A DNA stretch of 15,627 nt, from the NCBI GenBank assembly GCA_003132865.1, contig PKYZ01000786.1, positions 1 through 15,627 on the forward strand, written 5' to 3'. This DNA is from Bryobacterales bacterium. Its GTDB lineage: Bacteria; Acidobacteriota; Terriglobia; Bryobacterales; Bryobacteraceae. Positions 1 to 7,136 of this stretch are shown piece after piece (the stretch's first letter is position 1; each line of letters starts with the position of its first letter). The notes beneath the pieces were generated by a model. That model was not told where the DNA came from. It searched no databases and was given only the letters and a program-made list of their open reading frames with translations. The translations under genes were made by a program, and so were the position numbers.

Positions 1-966
1 TACGACGCCGGCCAGACGCGCGGCCAGCGCCTCGGCGATTTCCGCCGCGTGCGATGGCACCCATACGCCCGACGCGTTGATGCAGGAGCGCCCCGAGTTC
101 TCGAGGATCGAAGAAACCATCACGTCGAGGTATTGTTCCCAGTCGCCGATACAATCTTCCCCAATCACGATTTTGCTGTAACCCGGACCGTGCACCTCGA
201 TGCGCGGATCGCCTTGCCAGGGCCGCGTGGACGATACATCGCCGAACACCATGCCGCGGCCGCAGCGGCGCAAGATCTCGGCCGCGCCCGCGTGATCGGC
301 CGGGTAGTATCCGAACACCTCCGGCGGGGCTCCCGCGTGGATCAGCGCCTGGATGATGCGGTATGGCGTCCAGGGCTCGGCCGCGCCGGGCTTCAGCACC
401 AGCGGCGTCTTCAAGGCGAACGCTGGCGCCCACAGCGAATGCACGCCGGGCGAATTGCTGGGCAGCACCACGCCGAGCGACTCGCCGCGCGGAAAGTAGC
501 TCAAGCCTTCGGCGTGGCCGGTGTCTAGCACCCGCAAATCCAGGTTGCGCGTGAGACCGTTGACCACCTTTTCCATCTCGGCCAGCACGGTGCGGATCTT
601 GTGCATGTTGCGGCGCACCATCACGTGCGGCAAGCCCGTGGTGGCGGAAACCTGGCGGACGTAATCCTCGGGCGATTGGGTTGTGTCGCCGAGCGGAAGC
701 GGGGACGTGGCAAAAAGATCGGCGGCGCGGGCGCACATGCGGAACAGTTCCTGCGAGGTGAAGCCCGCCAGGATCGCACGCGCCATCTCCTGGTCGAGCA
801 AATCGCGCCGGATCAGCCCGGCGTTCGCCTGGCTGATTTCGACGATTGGCTCGCCTGTGCGGTAGTGGGGCGTGCGCACGGTATCGAGGCTGCGGTACGG
901 CCGGCCGCGCCGCAATAGCGGGATGTGCACCACCTGCGGCGTTGCTTGCTGGATGGCTTGCTGCAT
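1..966 (-). CDS. LuxC-like/aldehyde dehydrogenase-fold acyl reductase (partial, 3' end outside window)
   Basis: Reading the minus strand from the ATG at 966-964 gives 322 codons with no stop, so the gene continues beyond base 1. The protein has aldehyde dehydrogenase (ALDH) superfamily features: a cofactor-binding segment around residues 163-195 (LPSNSPG, then LVLKPG with Lys192) and a catalytic-cysteine segment NSGRSCINAS with Cys295. The roughly 140-residue N-terminal region is not typical of ordinary ALDHs and is more like acyl-CoA/acyl-protein reductases such as LuxC. The expected reaction is NAD(P)H-dependent reduction of an activated acyl group to an aldehyde. Its ATG overlaps the TGA of the upstream adenylating enzyme (TGATG), so the two are translationally coupled and probably act in sequence. 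ALDH-fold is secure; acyl reductase is inferred from the partner; the substrate is unknown. Confidence 0.8.
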   Translation of the reverse strand, partial: MQQAIQQATPQVVHIPLLRRGRPYRSLDTVRTPHYRTGEPIVEISQANAGLIRRDLLDQEMARAILAGFTSQELFRMCARAADLFATSPLPLGDTTQSPEDYVRQVSATTGLPHVMVRRNMHKIRTVLAEMEKVVNGLTRNLDLRVLDTGHAEGLSYFPRGESLGVVLPSNSPGVHSLWAPAFALKTPLVLKPGAAEPWTPYRIIQALIHAGAPPEVFGYYPADHAGAAEILRRCGRGMVFGDVSSTRPWQGDPRIEVHGPGYSKIVIGEDCIGDWEQYLDVMVSSILENSGRSCINASGVWVPSHAAEIAEALAARLAGVV

Positions 967-2057
967 CAGTAAACGCCCTCGACCACTGCCTTCTGGAACC
1001 TGGAAAACGGCCGCACGTTGCGCACGCCGTCCCAAGGGTACTCTGTATATGACGGCTCCCGCTCCGCCTCGTCTCGCTCTAAAAAGCGGGGCATGAAGAA
1101 CTCGCGCGTCAGGGTAGTCAGGCGCACCCGGCCGGTCTCGCCGTAGCCGACCACGCGGGCCGGATCGTCCGGATCGACCACCTCGATCATGGCGCGCGGC
1201 GCAGGCGGGTAATAGATGATGGCGTAGTTGTCTTCGGGCAGGCGCGGTTTGTGGACGGCCAGTCCCATGAGCGTGTTGCCGTAGGTGGGCGCGAAGTAGA
1301 CGCCGTCCAACAATTCTTCGACGGCGAAGCGATGGAACTGCGGAGTCATTTCAGTGCCGCCGCAGAACACGCCGCGGATGCCTAACTTGGCGAGCGACAC
1401 CTTTTCGCACAGGGCTTCGAGCAGCTTGGGCGTGGTGAACATGCAGCGGATATTGTCGTGCGCGCGCAGCAGCGTCAGGCCTTGCTCGACGACGTGCTGT
1501 TTGTAAGCCTCCGCCTCGTCGATTTTCCCGCGCTTGATGAGCTTGATGACCCAACGGGGATCCAGATCCGTCATGAAGCAGATGCCGCCACGGAATTGCG
1601 CCAGGTGCTCGACGGCCAGGCGCAGGCGGCGCGGGCCGCTGGGGCCCAACATGAGCCAGTCGGAGCCGGGCGGAAAGGCGTCGTCCGGCAGAGTGGCGCT
1701 GAAGGCTTCGTAGTCGATGCGGAAATCGTCGATGCTGATGCGCGACTTCGGCACACCCGTGCTGCCGCCGGTCTCGAAAACATAGACGGGCCGGCCGGCA
1801 TAGGCTTTGGGCACCCAGCGGCGGACAGGCCCGCCACGCAGCCACTCGTCCTGGAAGGAGCCGAAGCGGTCCAGATCGTGGTAGCCGCGGATCTCGGTGC
1901 GCGGATCCCAGTCGAGCTTCGCGGCGTATTCCAGCCAGAACGGGCAGCCGGTTTCGGGACTGAAGTGCCACTGCACAATCTCGCGCGTCCAAGCGTCCAG
2001 CGCGGTGCGCGCGGCTTTGGTTTTGGCAAGGAGATCGGTTTCGATGAGAGTACCCAC
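966..2057 (-). CDS. LuxE/PaaK-like acyl-adenylating enzyme (ANL superfamily)
   Basis: A 363-residue protein of the phenylacetate-CoA ligase/LuxE acyl-protein synthetase type. The adenylate-forming P-loop appears as ETGGSTGVPKSR, followed by a glycine-rich core with GVFCGGTEMTP and an aromatic-rich APTYGNTLMG motif. LuxE proteins are about 370 residues, so this is near full length for that family and shorter than PaaK. I chose the GTG at 2057-2055 because AAAGGA lies just upstream; the frame stays open further upstream into the toxin gene, but that stretch has low-complexity Arg/Ser/Pro composition and no family resemblance. It would activate a carboxylic acid with ATP and hand it to the reductase encoded directly downstream, whose start overlaps this stop (TGATG). 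Substrate (fatty or aryl acid) cannot be read from the sequence. Confidence 0.8.
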   Translation of the reverse strand: MGTLIETDLLAKTKAARTALDAWTREIVQWHFSPETGCPFWLEYAAKLDWDPRTEIRGYHDLDRFGSFQDEWLRGGPVRRWVPKAYAGRPVYVFETGGSTGVPKSRISIDDFRIDYEAFSATLPDDAFPPGSDWLMLGPSGPRRLRLAVEHLAQFRGGICFMTDLDPRWVIKLIKRGKIDEAEAYKQHVVEQGLTLLRAHDNIRCMFTTPKLLEALCEKVSLAKLGIRGVFCGGTEMTPQFHRFAVEELLDGVYFAPTYGNTLMGLAVHKPRLPEDNYAIIYYPPAPRAMIEVVDPDDPARVVGYGETGRVRLTTLTREFFMPRFLERDEAEREPSYTEYPWDGVRNVRPFSRFQKAVVEGVY

Positions 2058-2072
2058 GGTTTCCTTTAGTTT

Positions 2073-2101
2073 AGTATGACGGGTGGGGCGGGGGATGTGA
2101 G
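2073..2101 (-). promoter_or_regulatory. Candidate promoter of the adenylation/reductase pair
   Basis: On the minus strand CTCACA (2101-2096) and CATACT (2078-2073) are separated by 17 bases, each matching the sigma-70 consensus at four of six positions. The -10 lies about 16 bases before the GTG start, leaving room for a short leader carrying the AAAGGA ribosome binding site. It would let the pair be transcribed separately from the toxin-antitoxin genes upstream. Pattern match only. Confidence 0.35.
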
Positions 2102-2124
2102 GAGGAGGCCCGGGAGCGCGCAGG

Positions 2125-2457
2125 CTATTCCGAACGGGGGCAAAACGCCCGGCAGAGCGCCGCGCGCAGGTGTGCGAGGTCGTCTTCTGACAATCTGCCA
2201 AGAATCCGGCGGATGTTCGCCTTCGCCAAGACCGCGAGCTTGTGCACTCTGGCAATCGACGGCACATTGAGGCCAGCGGCTTGCCAGCCGGCCAAGTTCA
2301 GTTCGAACTCGGCGGGGCGTACTCGCGTAGTGATCGGAGCGCCAACAAAGTCCTCATCGCCGGAATCCAGCACGACAACCGTCGGCCTGACTTTCGCTCC
2401 GGGTGCCTGATGGAAGCGCACTTCGACCAGGACGACGTCACCGGGCACCAGGTCCAT
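2125..2457 (-). CDS. MazF/PemK-family endoribonuclease toxin
   Basis: A 110-residue protein with the PemK/MazF fold signature: PGDVVLVEVRF near the N-terminus, then KVRPTVVVLDSG, then a segment reading GAPITTRVRP. Members are sequence-specific, ribosome-independent mRNA interferases acting in the cytoplasm. The start ATG at 2457-2455 lies inside the antitoxin gene, a 20-base overlap normal for coupled toxin-antitoxin expression. Length and motif order are normal, so I see no sign of decay, unlike the accessory genes to its right. Family assignment is firm; RNA target unknown. Confidence 0.87.
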   Translation of the reverse strand: MDLVPGDVVLVEVRFHQAPGAKVRPTVVVLDSGDEDFVGAPITTRVRPAEFELNLAGWQAAGLNVPSIARVHKLAVLAKANIRRILGRLSEDDLAHLRAALCRAFCPRSE

Positions 2458-2665
2458 CGATCAGTTTCTCGTAGACGGAGTCCTCTTCGCAATATGCCGC
2501 CGCGAACCGCTCCAAGCCGAGCTGCCGCCAACTCTCATCCTCCCCCGAATCAAACAAGAGGATGACCCGGACCGGCGATCCCTCTGGGATCTGTTGAGCT
2601 ACCTCTGGCGGGAGTTCGATCTGATCCTTGTTTGCCACTCGACTCTCAAATTCCAGAGCCTTCAT
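2438..2665 (-). CDS. MazE-like antitoxin of the adjacent MazF-type toxin
   Basis: A 75-residue acidic protein immediately upstream of, and overlapping, the MazF-like gene. Residues 1-37 form a likely beta-rich N-terminal domain of the MazE/AbrB or related type (IELPPEVAQQIPEGSPVRV), and the C-terminal half is acidic (DSGEDES, YCEEDSVYEKL), as in antitoxins that wrap around MazF. A GTG at 2677 is in frame, but it lies inside GAGGTGGAG, a strong ribosome binding site six bases before the ATG at 2665-2663; I therefore start at that ATG. It would neutralise the toxin and probably repress the operon. The antitoxin call rests on position and size as much as on sequence. Confidence 0.75.
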   Translation of the reverse strand: MKALEFESRVANKDQIELPPEVAQQIPEGSPVRVILLFDSGEDESWRQLGLERFAAAYCEEDSVYEKLIDGPGAR

Positions 2666-2963
2666 CGTGAACTCCACCTCGCCACCATGATCTCATATCC
2701 CAGCGTTGGAGTGCCGAGCGCGAATCGCGGCCAGTCATGGAGCAGGCGCCGCGAATAAACTCGCCTTCAGGCGACATTTGCTTTGGGCTGAACCTCAACG
2801 CTCGATCCGCTTTAGCTCGGTGAGCCGTTTTGGGCTTTTCTGAAAAGGCTGCGCGAGGGCCTTTAACTCATGATTGCCTGAGGGCGGCAGCCGGGCTGGA
2901 GCGCGCTCGTCGTGAAATAATCGCCGGACCTAATCGGATACCCCTAAGGTCTTCAAAGCGGAA
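2666..2963. other. Gap between the MazEF-type pair and the TIR-like remnant, no gene recognised
   Basis: About 300 bases without a convincing gene. One minus-strand frame is open for some 50 codons just upstream of the antitoxin (for example KPKTAHRAKADRALRF), but it has no clear start and no family resemblance. A weak inverted repeat AAAGGC/GCCTTT lies at 2844-2864. The stretch is visibly richer in A/T than the neighbouring metabolic genes. It presumably contains the antitoxin promoter, but I cannot point to a good -35/-10 pair. Confidence 0.5.
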
Positions 2964-3690
2964 CTAGTAGCGGGGCAACTCTGCATTAATCACACGGCGA
3001 CGATAGTCTCGGGTGATCTTATGCACAACCGCCAACTGTTCAACTTCATTTATGTAGGTTGTCAGCCTGACCAGCACGGCGTAGCATGAACGGTGGACTG
3101 CGCGACTTACCCCTCGCCACAAGAGCTATCTCGGTCCCGCTCGCGAGAGCCATTCCGGCCTCAATGCAGACGTCCAAGTTGAAGCTATCGTCGGCGATAC
3201 CGCTCAAGTCGGCAAGCACAAGGAAAGCTTGTTTGATCGTTCGCATGATTGCAGACTGAAGATCTGCTTCCCTAACCTCACTGCCGACGATAGTTCGCAT
3301 GCCAGTGACTCGCTCAACAAGTTGCCGCAGGGCGCTATCCCTCTGTGATGAAGGCGTCGCAATGTCGATCGCGAGAAATATGTCATGCGGACGAGCCGGA
3401 GGCGACCACCGTTCCCACAGCGCACCAATAGCCTTTTCGGCTGGGGACTCCGACGCTTCACGAATCCAGTTGTAGTCCTCGCCATCAGAACGACGCACAC
3501 GCGGATCAGCGATAGCTAGGGTTGGGAGATCCGCCTTTGTAGCAAAGTCCAGCTCCGTCAGGAAGTACTTGTAGGGATTCTCGGTGGCAAATGCAGAGAT
3601 GCTGTCACGATTGGGGATCACCCCAACAAAGGCGCCGCAACTTTCGATTATGTTCTGAACCCGATTGCCTTTGAATCCCTTTTGATCCTT
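2964..3690 (-). pseudogene. TIR-like / nucleoside 2-deoxyribosyltransferase-like protein, 5'-truncated and frameshifted
   Basis: The coherent protein begins at about 3690 (KDQKGFKGNRVQNIIESCG), with no start codon there, and runs in one frame to 3067. It contains two Rossmann-like segments. The first has AFVGVIPNRDS and YKYFLTELDFATKADLP, like TIR-type folds. The second has AFLVLADLSG, CIEAGMALASG and PPFMLRRAGQ, the arrangement of TIR-like and deoxyribosyltransferase-like domains in bacterial defence proteins. In the current frame it stops at 3048-3046, but dropping one base (G3066) continues into LTTYINEVEQLAVVHK and ends at a TAG at 2966-2964 with clear coding character. Only GTG3621 could start an intact fragment, and that would lose the first domain's N-terminal strands. 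Third positions are less GC-rich than in neighbours, suggesting transfer. Activity is unlikely. Confidence 0.7.
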
Positions 3691-3844
3691 AGCGGTGATT
3701 CCGCGCCGGCCTCGGGCGATCTCGTTCAGCCGCGCGCTATCGACGCAGAGCTCTGGCAGGCTGATTGACGCTCATATTCAATGGGTCAAGCACATCCTCT
3801 CGAAGCGTCTCGCCGGGGTGAATAGGTGGTAGCGACTTTGGCAT
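3691..3844 (-). pseudogene. HigA-type (XRE family) antitoxin remnant
   Basis: From an ATG at 3844-3842 the minus strand reads PPIHPGETLREDVLDPLN, the hallmark N-terminus of HigA/VapI-type helix-turn-helix antitoxins, then ARALR before a TAG at 3739-3737. In the next frame the HigA sequence resumes as VDSARLNEIARGRRGITA, ending at 3691. The simplest reading is loss of two bases (CGTGTC to CGTC) at about 3742. HigA proteins are about 95-105 residues and continue after GITA with a segment like DTALRLARYFG; here the sequence switches in frame to the TIR-like protein. A HigB toxin would lie upstream, where the divergent methyltransferase now starts, so none is present. Homology is convincing; the gene cannot make an intact antitoxin. 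Confidence 0.75.
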
Positions 3845-3903
3845 GAGTCCGCGCACCTCATTGTCGTCCAAAACCCAGCACCGCCCGCGGGCGCCGGAAC
3901 CGC

Positions 3904-3909
3904 TATAGT
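3904..3909 (+). promoter_or_regulatory. -10 element TATAGT six bases before the methyltransferase ATG
   Basis: TATAGT (5/6 to consensus) ends at 3909 and the ATG begins at 3916. Transcription usually starts about seven bases after the -10, which would place the first transcribed base on or next to the ATG, a leaderless mRNA. Consistent with this, no purine-rich ribosome binding site precedes the ATG. No good -35 is seen at 17 bases upstream. Confidence 0.45.
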
Positions 3910-3915
3910 GGCGTA

Positions 3916-4587
3916 ATGGTGTTGTCCCGAGCCGAGACCAAAGCCCTCTACGACAAGATCAGCAAGGTCTACGACCTTTTGTCCGAACACACCGAAGGCC
4001 CAGTGCGCGAGGCCGGCCTGCGGATGCTCGCGCCGCAGCCGGGTGAGACGGTCCTCGAAATCGGATTCGGCACCGGTCACGCGCTGGTCTGGCTGGCTCG
4101 CGCCGTGGGACCCTCCGGCAAGGTCCATGGGATCGATCTCTCCGACGGAATGATGGCCGTTGCACAAAGCCTGCTCCGGCACGAAGGGTTCGCCGACCGC
4201 GTCGAACTGCGATCGGGAGACGCGACTGACTTGCCCTATCCGGCAGACAGCATGGACACCGTATTCATGAGCTTCACGCTGGAGTTGTTCGACACGCTGG
4301 AAATCCCCGTGGTGCTCGCGCAATGCAGGCGAGTCCTCAAGACCGGCGGACGCATAGTGGTAGTGGGCATGTCCAAAGAGGGAGAGCACGGACTGGTTTA
4401 CGAGGCTTATGAGTGGACGCATCGACACTTTCCCAACTTTGTCGATTGCCGCCCGATTCTCGTAAGCCATGTCTTGGCCGCGGCCGGCTTTCAAGTTACC
4501 GAGAAGCAAAACCTGCACATCTGGGTGCCGATGGAAATCGTGCGCGCCGCGAAGCTCACTGAGTCAGAAAGTCATTCACCGTCTTGA
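3916..4587 (+). CDS. UbiE/MenG-like class I SAM-dependent methyltransferase
   Basis: A 223-residue class I methyltransferase. The SAM-binding glycine loop is VLEIGFGTGHAL (about residues 46-57), the acidic residue ending strand 2 is in HGIDLSDGM (Asp74), and DATDLPYPADSMDTV (from about residue 100) is the motif II/III region typical of methyltransf_11 and UbiE proteins. The acceptor is not predictable; UbiE itself methylates a quinone precursor, but no quinone genes are nearby. Its last 32 bases overlap the 3' end of the convergent hydrolase gene. Upstream, its promoter sits against the start of the HigA remnant on the opposite strand. No signal peptide, so cytoplasmic. Confidence 0.87.
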   Translation: MVLSRAETKALYDKISKVYDLLSEHTEGPVREAGLRMLAPQPGETVLEIGFGTGHALVWLARAVGPSGKVHGIDLSDGMMAVAQSLLRHEGFADRVELRSGDATDLPYPADSMDTVFMSFTLELFDTLEIPVVLAQCRRVLKTGGRIVVVGMSKEGEHGLVYEAYEWTHRHFPNFVDCRPILVSHVLAAAGFQVTEKQNLHIWVPMEIVRAAKLTESESHSPS

Positions 4588-5536
4588 TGAACAATCCCGG
4601 TTGATCCACGAAGTTCATATGGCCGCTCTGCGGGAAGATCACCAGCTTCGAGCCGGCGATGAGTCGATGCATCTCCTCGGAGAGCGAGGGCGCGCATTCG
4701 TCATGATCGCCGGCCGTAATCAGCGTGGGCACTTTAATCGTCTTCAGGCGGTCCGCATATTCCACGGATTTCAGATTGCCATCGATCACGTATTCGCCGT
4801 TCGATCCCCACATCTCACGGTAGAGGTCCCACGTCATGTTGCCGTTGGCGATGGGATCGTAATTGGCGTCGGGCCGCCTCTGGTAGAGATATGGGAAATA
4901 ACCTTCCGCCCACGCCGCAATCATGTACTCGTTCGGGTAGCGGTTCTTCTCGTAATCCTTGCCCTTGCCGAAGAGGCCCGCCTTCTCCAGGGTAAGGATG
5001 CGGCCGCGCAGTTCCGGCGTCATATCGGCCAGCATGCGGCGGAAGACTTCGTTCATCTTACTGGTACTGTGGAAGGTGCTGCACAGAATCAAGTGACTGA
5101 GATTGGCCTGATACTTGAGCGCATAGGCCTGCGCCAGCACGCCGCCATACGAGTGCCCCAGCAGGCTGATGCGGCCCAGTTTGAGCGCTTGCCGCACGGC
5201 TTCGGCATCCTCCACCATGTTTTCCACGGTGTAGCCGGACGGATCTTCGAGCTTCTCCGATTTTCCCGACCCCCGCTCGTCGATGAAGATCAGCTTGTGA
5301 TGGCGGGCCAGGGGCAACAGGTACGGGAGGAAGTAGTCGTGCGATGCGCCTGGCCCGCCGTGCACAATCAACAGCGGCGCCCCCTGGCCGAGTGTCTGGT
5401 AATAGATAAGGACGCCATGCGCATCCACAAAGCCGTCTTGGAGGGGGTAGGTCGCGGGCGTCTGTGTGTGCGCGGCAGTGAGCGGGAGAATCAGGAGCAG
5501 CAGCGTTGGGAACATTTGTTTCAAGATGGGTTTCAT
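4556..5536 (-). CDS. Secreted alpha/beta hydrolase, proline iminopeptidase-like
   Basis: A 326-residue alpha/beta hydrolase with a signal peptide (KPILKQ, then a Leu-rich core, then AHTQ) that sends it to the periplasm or outside. The oxyanion motif HGGPGASHDY, IDERGSGKS, and the nucleophile elbow GHSYGG (Ser129) are those of the prolyl aminopeptidase family (S33). The acid is probably Asp279 in GDHDE and the base His306 in SGHMNF. S33 enzymes remove N-terminal proline, but many relatives with these motifs hydrolyse other small substrates, so specificity is open. I start at the ATG at 5536 rather than 5554 because the shorter form gives a standard signal peptide and has a TATCCT six bases upstream. 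The gene ends inside the convergent methyltransferase gene. Confidence 0.85.
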   Translation of the reverse strand: MKPILKQMFPTLLLLILPLTAAHTQTPATYPLQDGFVDAHGVLIYYQTLGQGAPLLIVHGGPGASHDYFLPYLLPLARHHKLIFIDERGSGKSEKLEDPSGYTVENMVEDAEAVRQALKLGRISLLGHSYGGVLAQAYALKYQANLSHLILCSTFHSTSKMNEVFRRMLADMTPELRGRILTLEKAGLFGKGKDYEKNRYPNEYMIAAWAEGYFPYLYQRRPDANYDPIANGNMTWDLYREMWGSNGEYVIDGNLKSVEYADRLKTIKVPTLITAGDHDECAPSLSEEMHRLIAGSKLVIFPQSGHMNFVDQPGLFIKTVNDFLTQ

Positions 5537-5845
5537 GGGAAGAGGATAGCGCATGGCTGGGCGGATATTTGGCCCGTTGCGCGCGGCGGACCTCTTCCGC
5601 TGGCCCGGTCAAGTTGGGTTCGTGCACCAGACTGCCCGGGAAGGAAACTGAAACGAGCGGCTGGCAAACGATCCGGGCGCATTGCGTGTGTGCTGCATGC
5701 GCGGGGGTGCTAACCGTTTGGGAATTTCCGTCGGAAACCGCTCCCTGACGGGGTGCCCTCTGGGTTAAGCGCCGTACGCGCGGCGGCCCGAGTATGCTCA
5801 AGCCGGCAAAGGGGTAATATAGTCTGTTCCAATCGGGAGGAAACC
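5537..5845. other. Divergent intergenic region, hydrolase to fucosidase
   Basis: About 310 bases with no gene. It begins with TATCCT on the minus strand (5548-5543), the probable -10 of the hydrolase, six bases from its ATG. In the middle lies a perfect 13-base palindrome TTTCCGTCGGAAA (5725-5737), next to AACCGCTCCC, a sequence style I associate with dispersed intergenic repeats in acidobacterial genomes (recollection, not searched). Near its right end are TATAGT (5818-5823) and the ribosome binding site of the fucosidase-like gene. Confidence 0.5.
5818..5823 (+). promoter_or_regulatory. Candidate -10 (TATAGT) of the fucosidase-like gene
   Basis: TATAGT lies 22 bases before the ATG at 5846, within TAATATAGT. 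Unlike the two genes to the left, there is a leader with a strong ribosome binding site, GGGAGGAAA, ending four bases before the ATG. No convincing -35 hexamer is seen. Confidence 0.4.
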
Positions 5846-7132
5846 ATGCAGTTATCGCGACGGGATTGTTTGGGACTACTAGGCGCCGGTGCGGCCCTGG
5901 CGGCTGCGCCGGGCGGCGATGCGGACCGCGAGCGGCGCATGCAATGGTGGCATGACGCCAGGTTCGGCATGTTCATTCACTGGGGGCTGTACAGCGTCCT
6001 GGGCCGGCATGAATGGGCCATGGAGGAGGAAGGCATCCCCGTTGCGGAATACCAACTCCTCGCCAACCGCTTTACGCCGAAACCGAACGCCGCGCGCGCC
6101 TGGGCGCGGCTGGCCAAACAGGCGGGCCAGAAATACATGGTGATGACCACCAAACACCATGAGGGCTTCTGCCTGTTCAACACCCAGTACACCGATTACT
6201 GCGCGCCCAAACAGGCGTGCGGCCGCGACCTGGTGAAGGAGTTCGTCGAGGCCGTCCGCGGCGAAGGGCTGCGCGTGGGCTTCTATCACTCCCTGATGGA
6301 CTGGCACCATCCCGACGGAGCCCGCTGCCTGCACGACGAAGCCGCGCGCCGCCGATTCGTCGACTACGTGCACGGCGAGATCCGCGAGCTGATGACCAAC
6401 TACGGCAAGATCGATGTGCTGTGGTACGACGTGGATTGGCCGCTGGACGCCGCCGGTTGGGAATCCGAGAAGATGAACAAGATGGTGTTCGAGCTGCAGC
6501 CGGACATCATCGTCAACAACCGCAATGGGCTACCCGGCGACTTCTCCACGCCCGAGCAGGAGATCAGCGCCGCCAAGGGCGGCCGCGCCTGGGAGTCGTG
6601 CATGACCATGAACGATAGCTGGGGCTACCAGGCCGCCGACGACGCCTGGAAGACGCCCAAACAGATCGTGCGCAACCTGGGTTTGTGCGCGCGCGATGGA
6701 GGGAATTACCTGCTCAACATCGGCCCGCGCCCGGACGGTTCGATTCCCGAGGTTTCGGTCAGGATCCTGACGGCGGTGGGCCGCTGGATGGAGCGCAACG
6801 GCCAAACCATCTACCAAGCGGAGCCTTGCCGGGTGCATGCATCCGAATTCGCGGGCTTCACGCGCAGGGGCAACACTTTGTATATGCACGTGCATTTCTG
6901 GCCGGGCGAAACCGTGGCGCTGGGCGGATTGAAGACCAAGGTGCTCTCCGCGAAGCTGCTGGCCAGCGGACAGCCGGTGGAGTTCGAGCAGGAGCAGTTC
7001 CGCGTGCGCTTCAAGGGCTTGCCGAAGAATGCGCCGGACGATCCCGTGACCGTGTTGGCCATCGAGTGCGACTCCGAGCCGGTACAGGACACCGGCGCCG
7101 TGCGGCGGGAGCGGCCGCGGCTGAAAGCGTAG
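5846..7132 (+). CDS. Tat-exported alpha-L-fucosidase-like glycoside hydrolase (GH29)
   Basis: A 428-residue protein. SRRDCLGLL with the following Ala/Gly-rich stretch is a twin-arginine (Tat) signal, so the enzyme is probably exported folded. The catalytic domain shows the GH29 order: WWHDARFGMFIHWGLYS, then TTKHHEGFCLF, then IDVLWYDVDWP with the likely nucleophile Asp195, then MNDSWGY, then YLLNIGPRPDGSIP. A short beta domain follows. GH29 enzymes release terminal alpha-L-fucose with retention of configuration; many acidobacterial and Bacteroidetes members have other specificities, so fucosidase is a family name here. Start chosen at 5846 because GGGAGGAAA precedes it and the Tat motif begins at once; the upstream in-frame extension lacks a site. 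No linked sugar transporter is visible. Confidence 0.87.
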   Translation: MQLSRRDCLGLLGAGAALAAAPGGDADRERRMQWWHDARFGMFIHWGLYSVLGRHEWAMEEEGIPVAEYQLLANRFTPKPNAARAWARLAKQAGQKYMVMTTKHHEGFCLFNTQYTDYCAPKQACGRDLVKEFVEAVRGEGLRVGFYHSLMDWHHPDGARCLHDEAARRRFVDYVHGEIRELMTNYGKIDVLWYDVDWPLDAAGWESEKMNKMVFELQPDIIVNNRNGLPGDFSTPEQEISAAKGGRAWESCMTMNDSWGYQAADDAWKTPKQIVRNLGLCARDGGNYLLNIGPRPDGSIPEVSVRILTAVGRWMERNGQTIYQAEPCRVHASEFAGFTRRGNTLYMHVHFWPGETVALGGLKTKVLSAKLLASGQPVEFEQEQFRVRFKGLPKNAPDDPVTVLAIECDSEPVQDTGAVRRERPRLKA

Positions 7133-7136
7133 TGGG

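Noticed and set aside
2844..2864. Inverted repeat AAAGGC/GCCTTT as a terminator
   Set aside because: Six-base stem, nine-base loop and no T tract on either strand.
3778..4518. A 246-codon minus-strand frame
   Set aside because: It lies opposite the methyltransferase, has no family features, and its codon pattern mirrors the real gene; only the HigA remnant in another frame near 3844-3691 is supported on this strand.
4469..5713. A 414-codon plus-strand frame
   Set aside because: It is the antisense shadow of the alpha/beta hydrolase, rich in His/Arg/Val typical of reversed GC-rich genes, with no recognisable domain.
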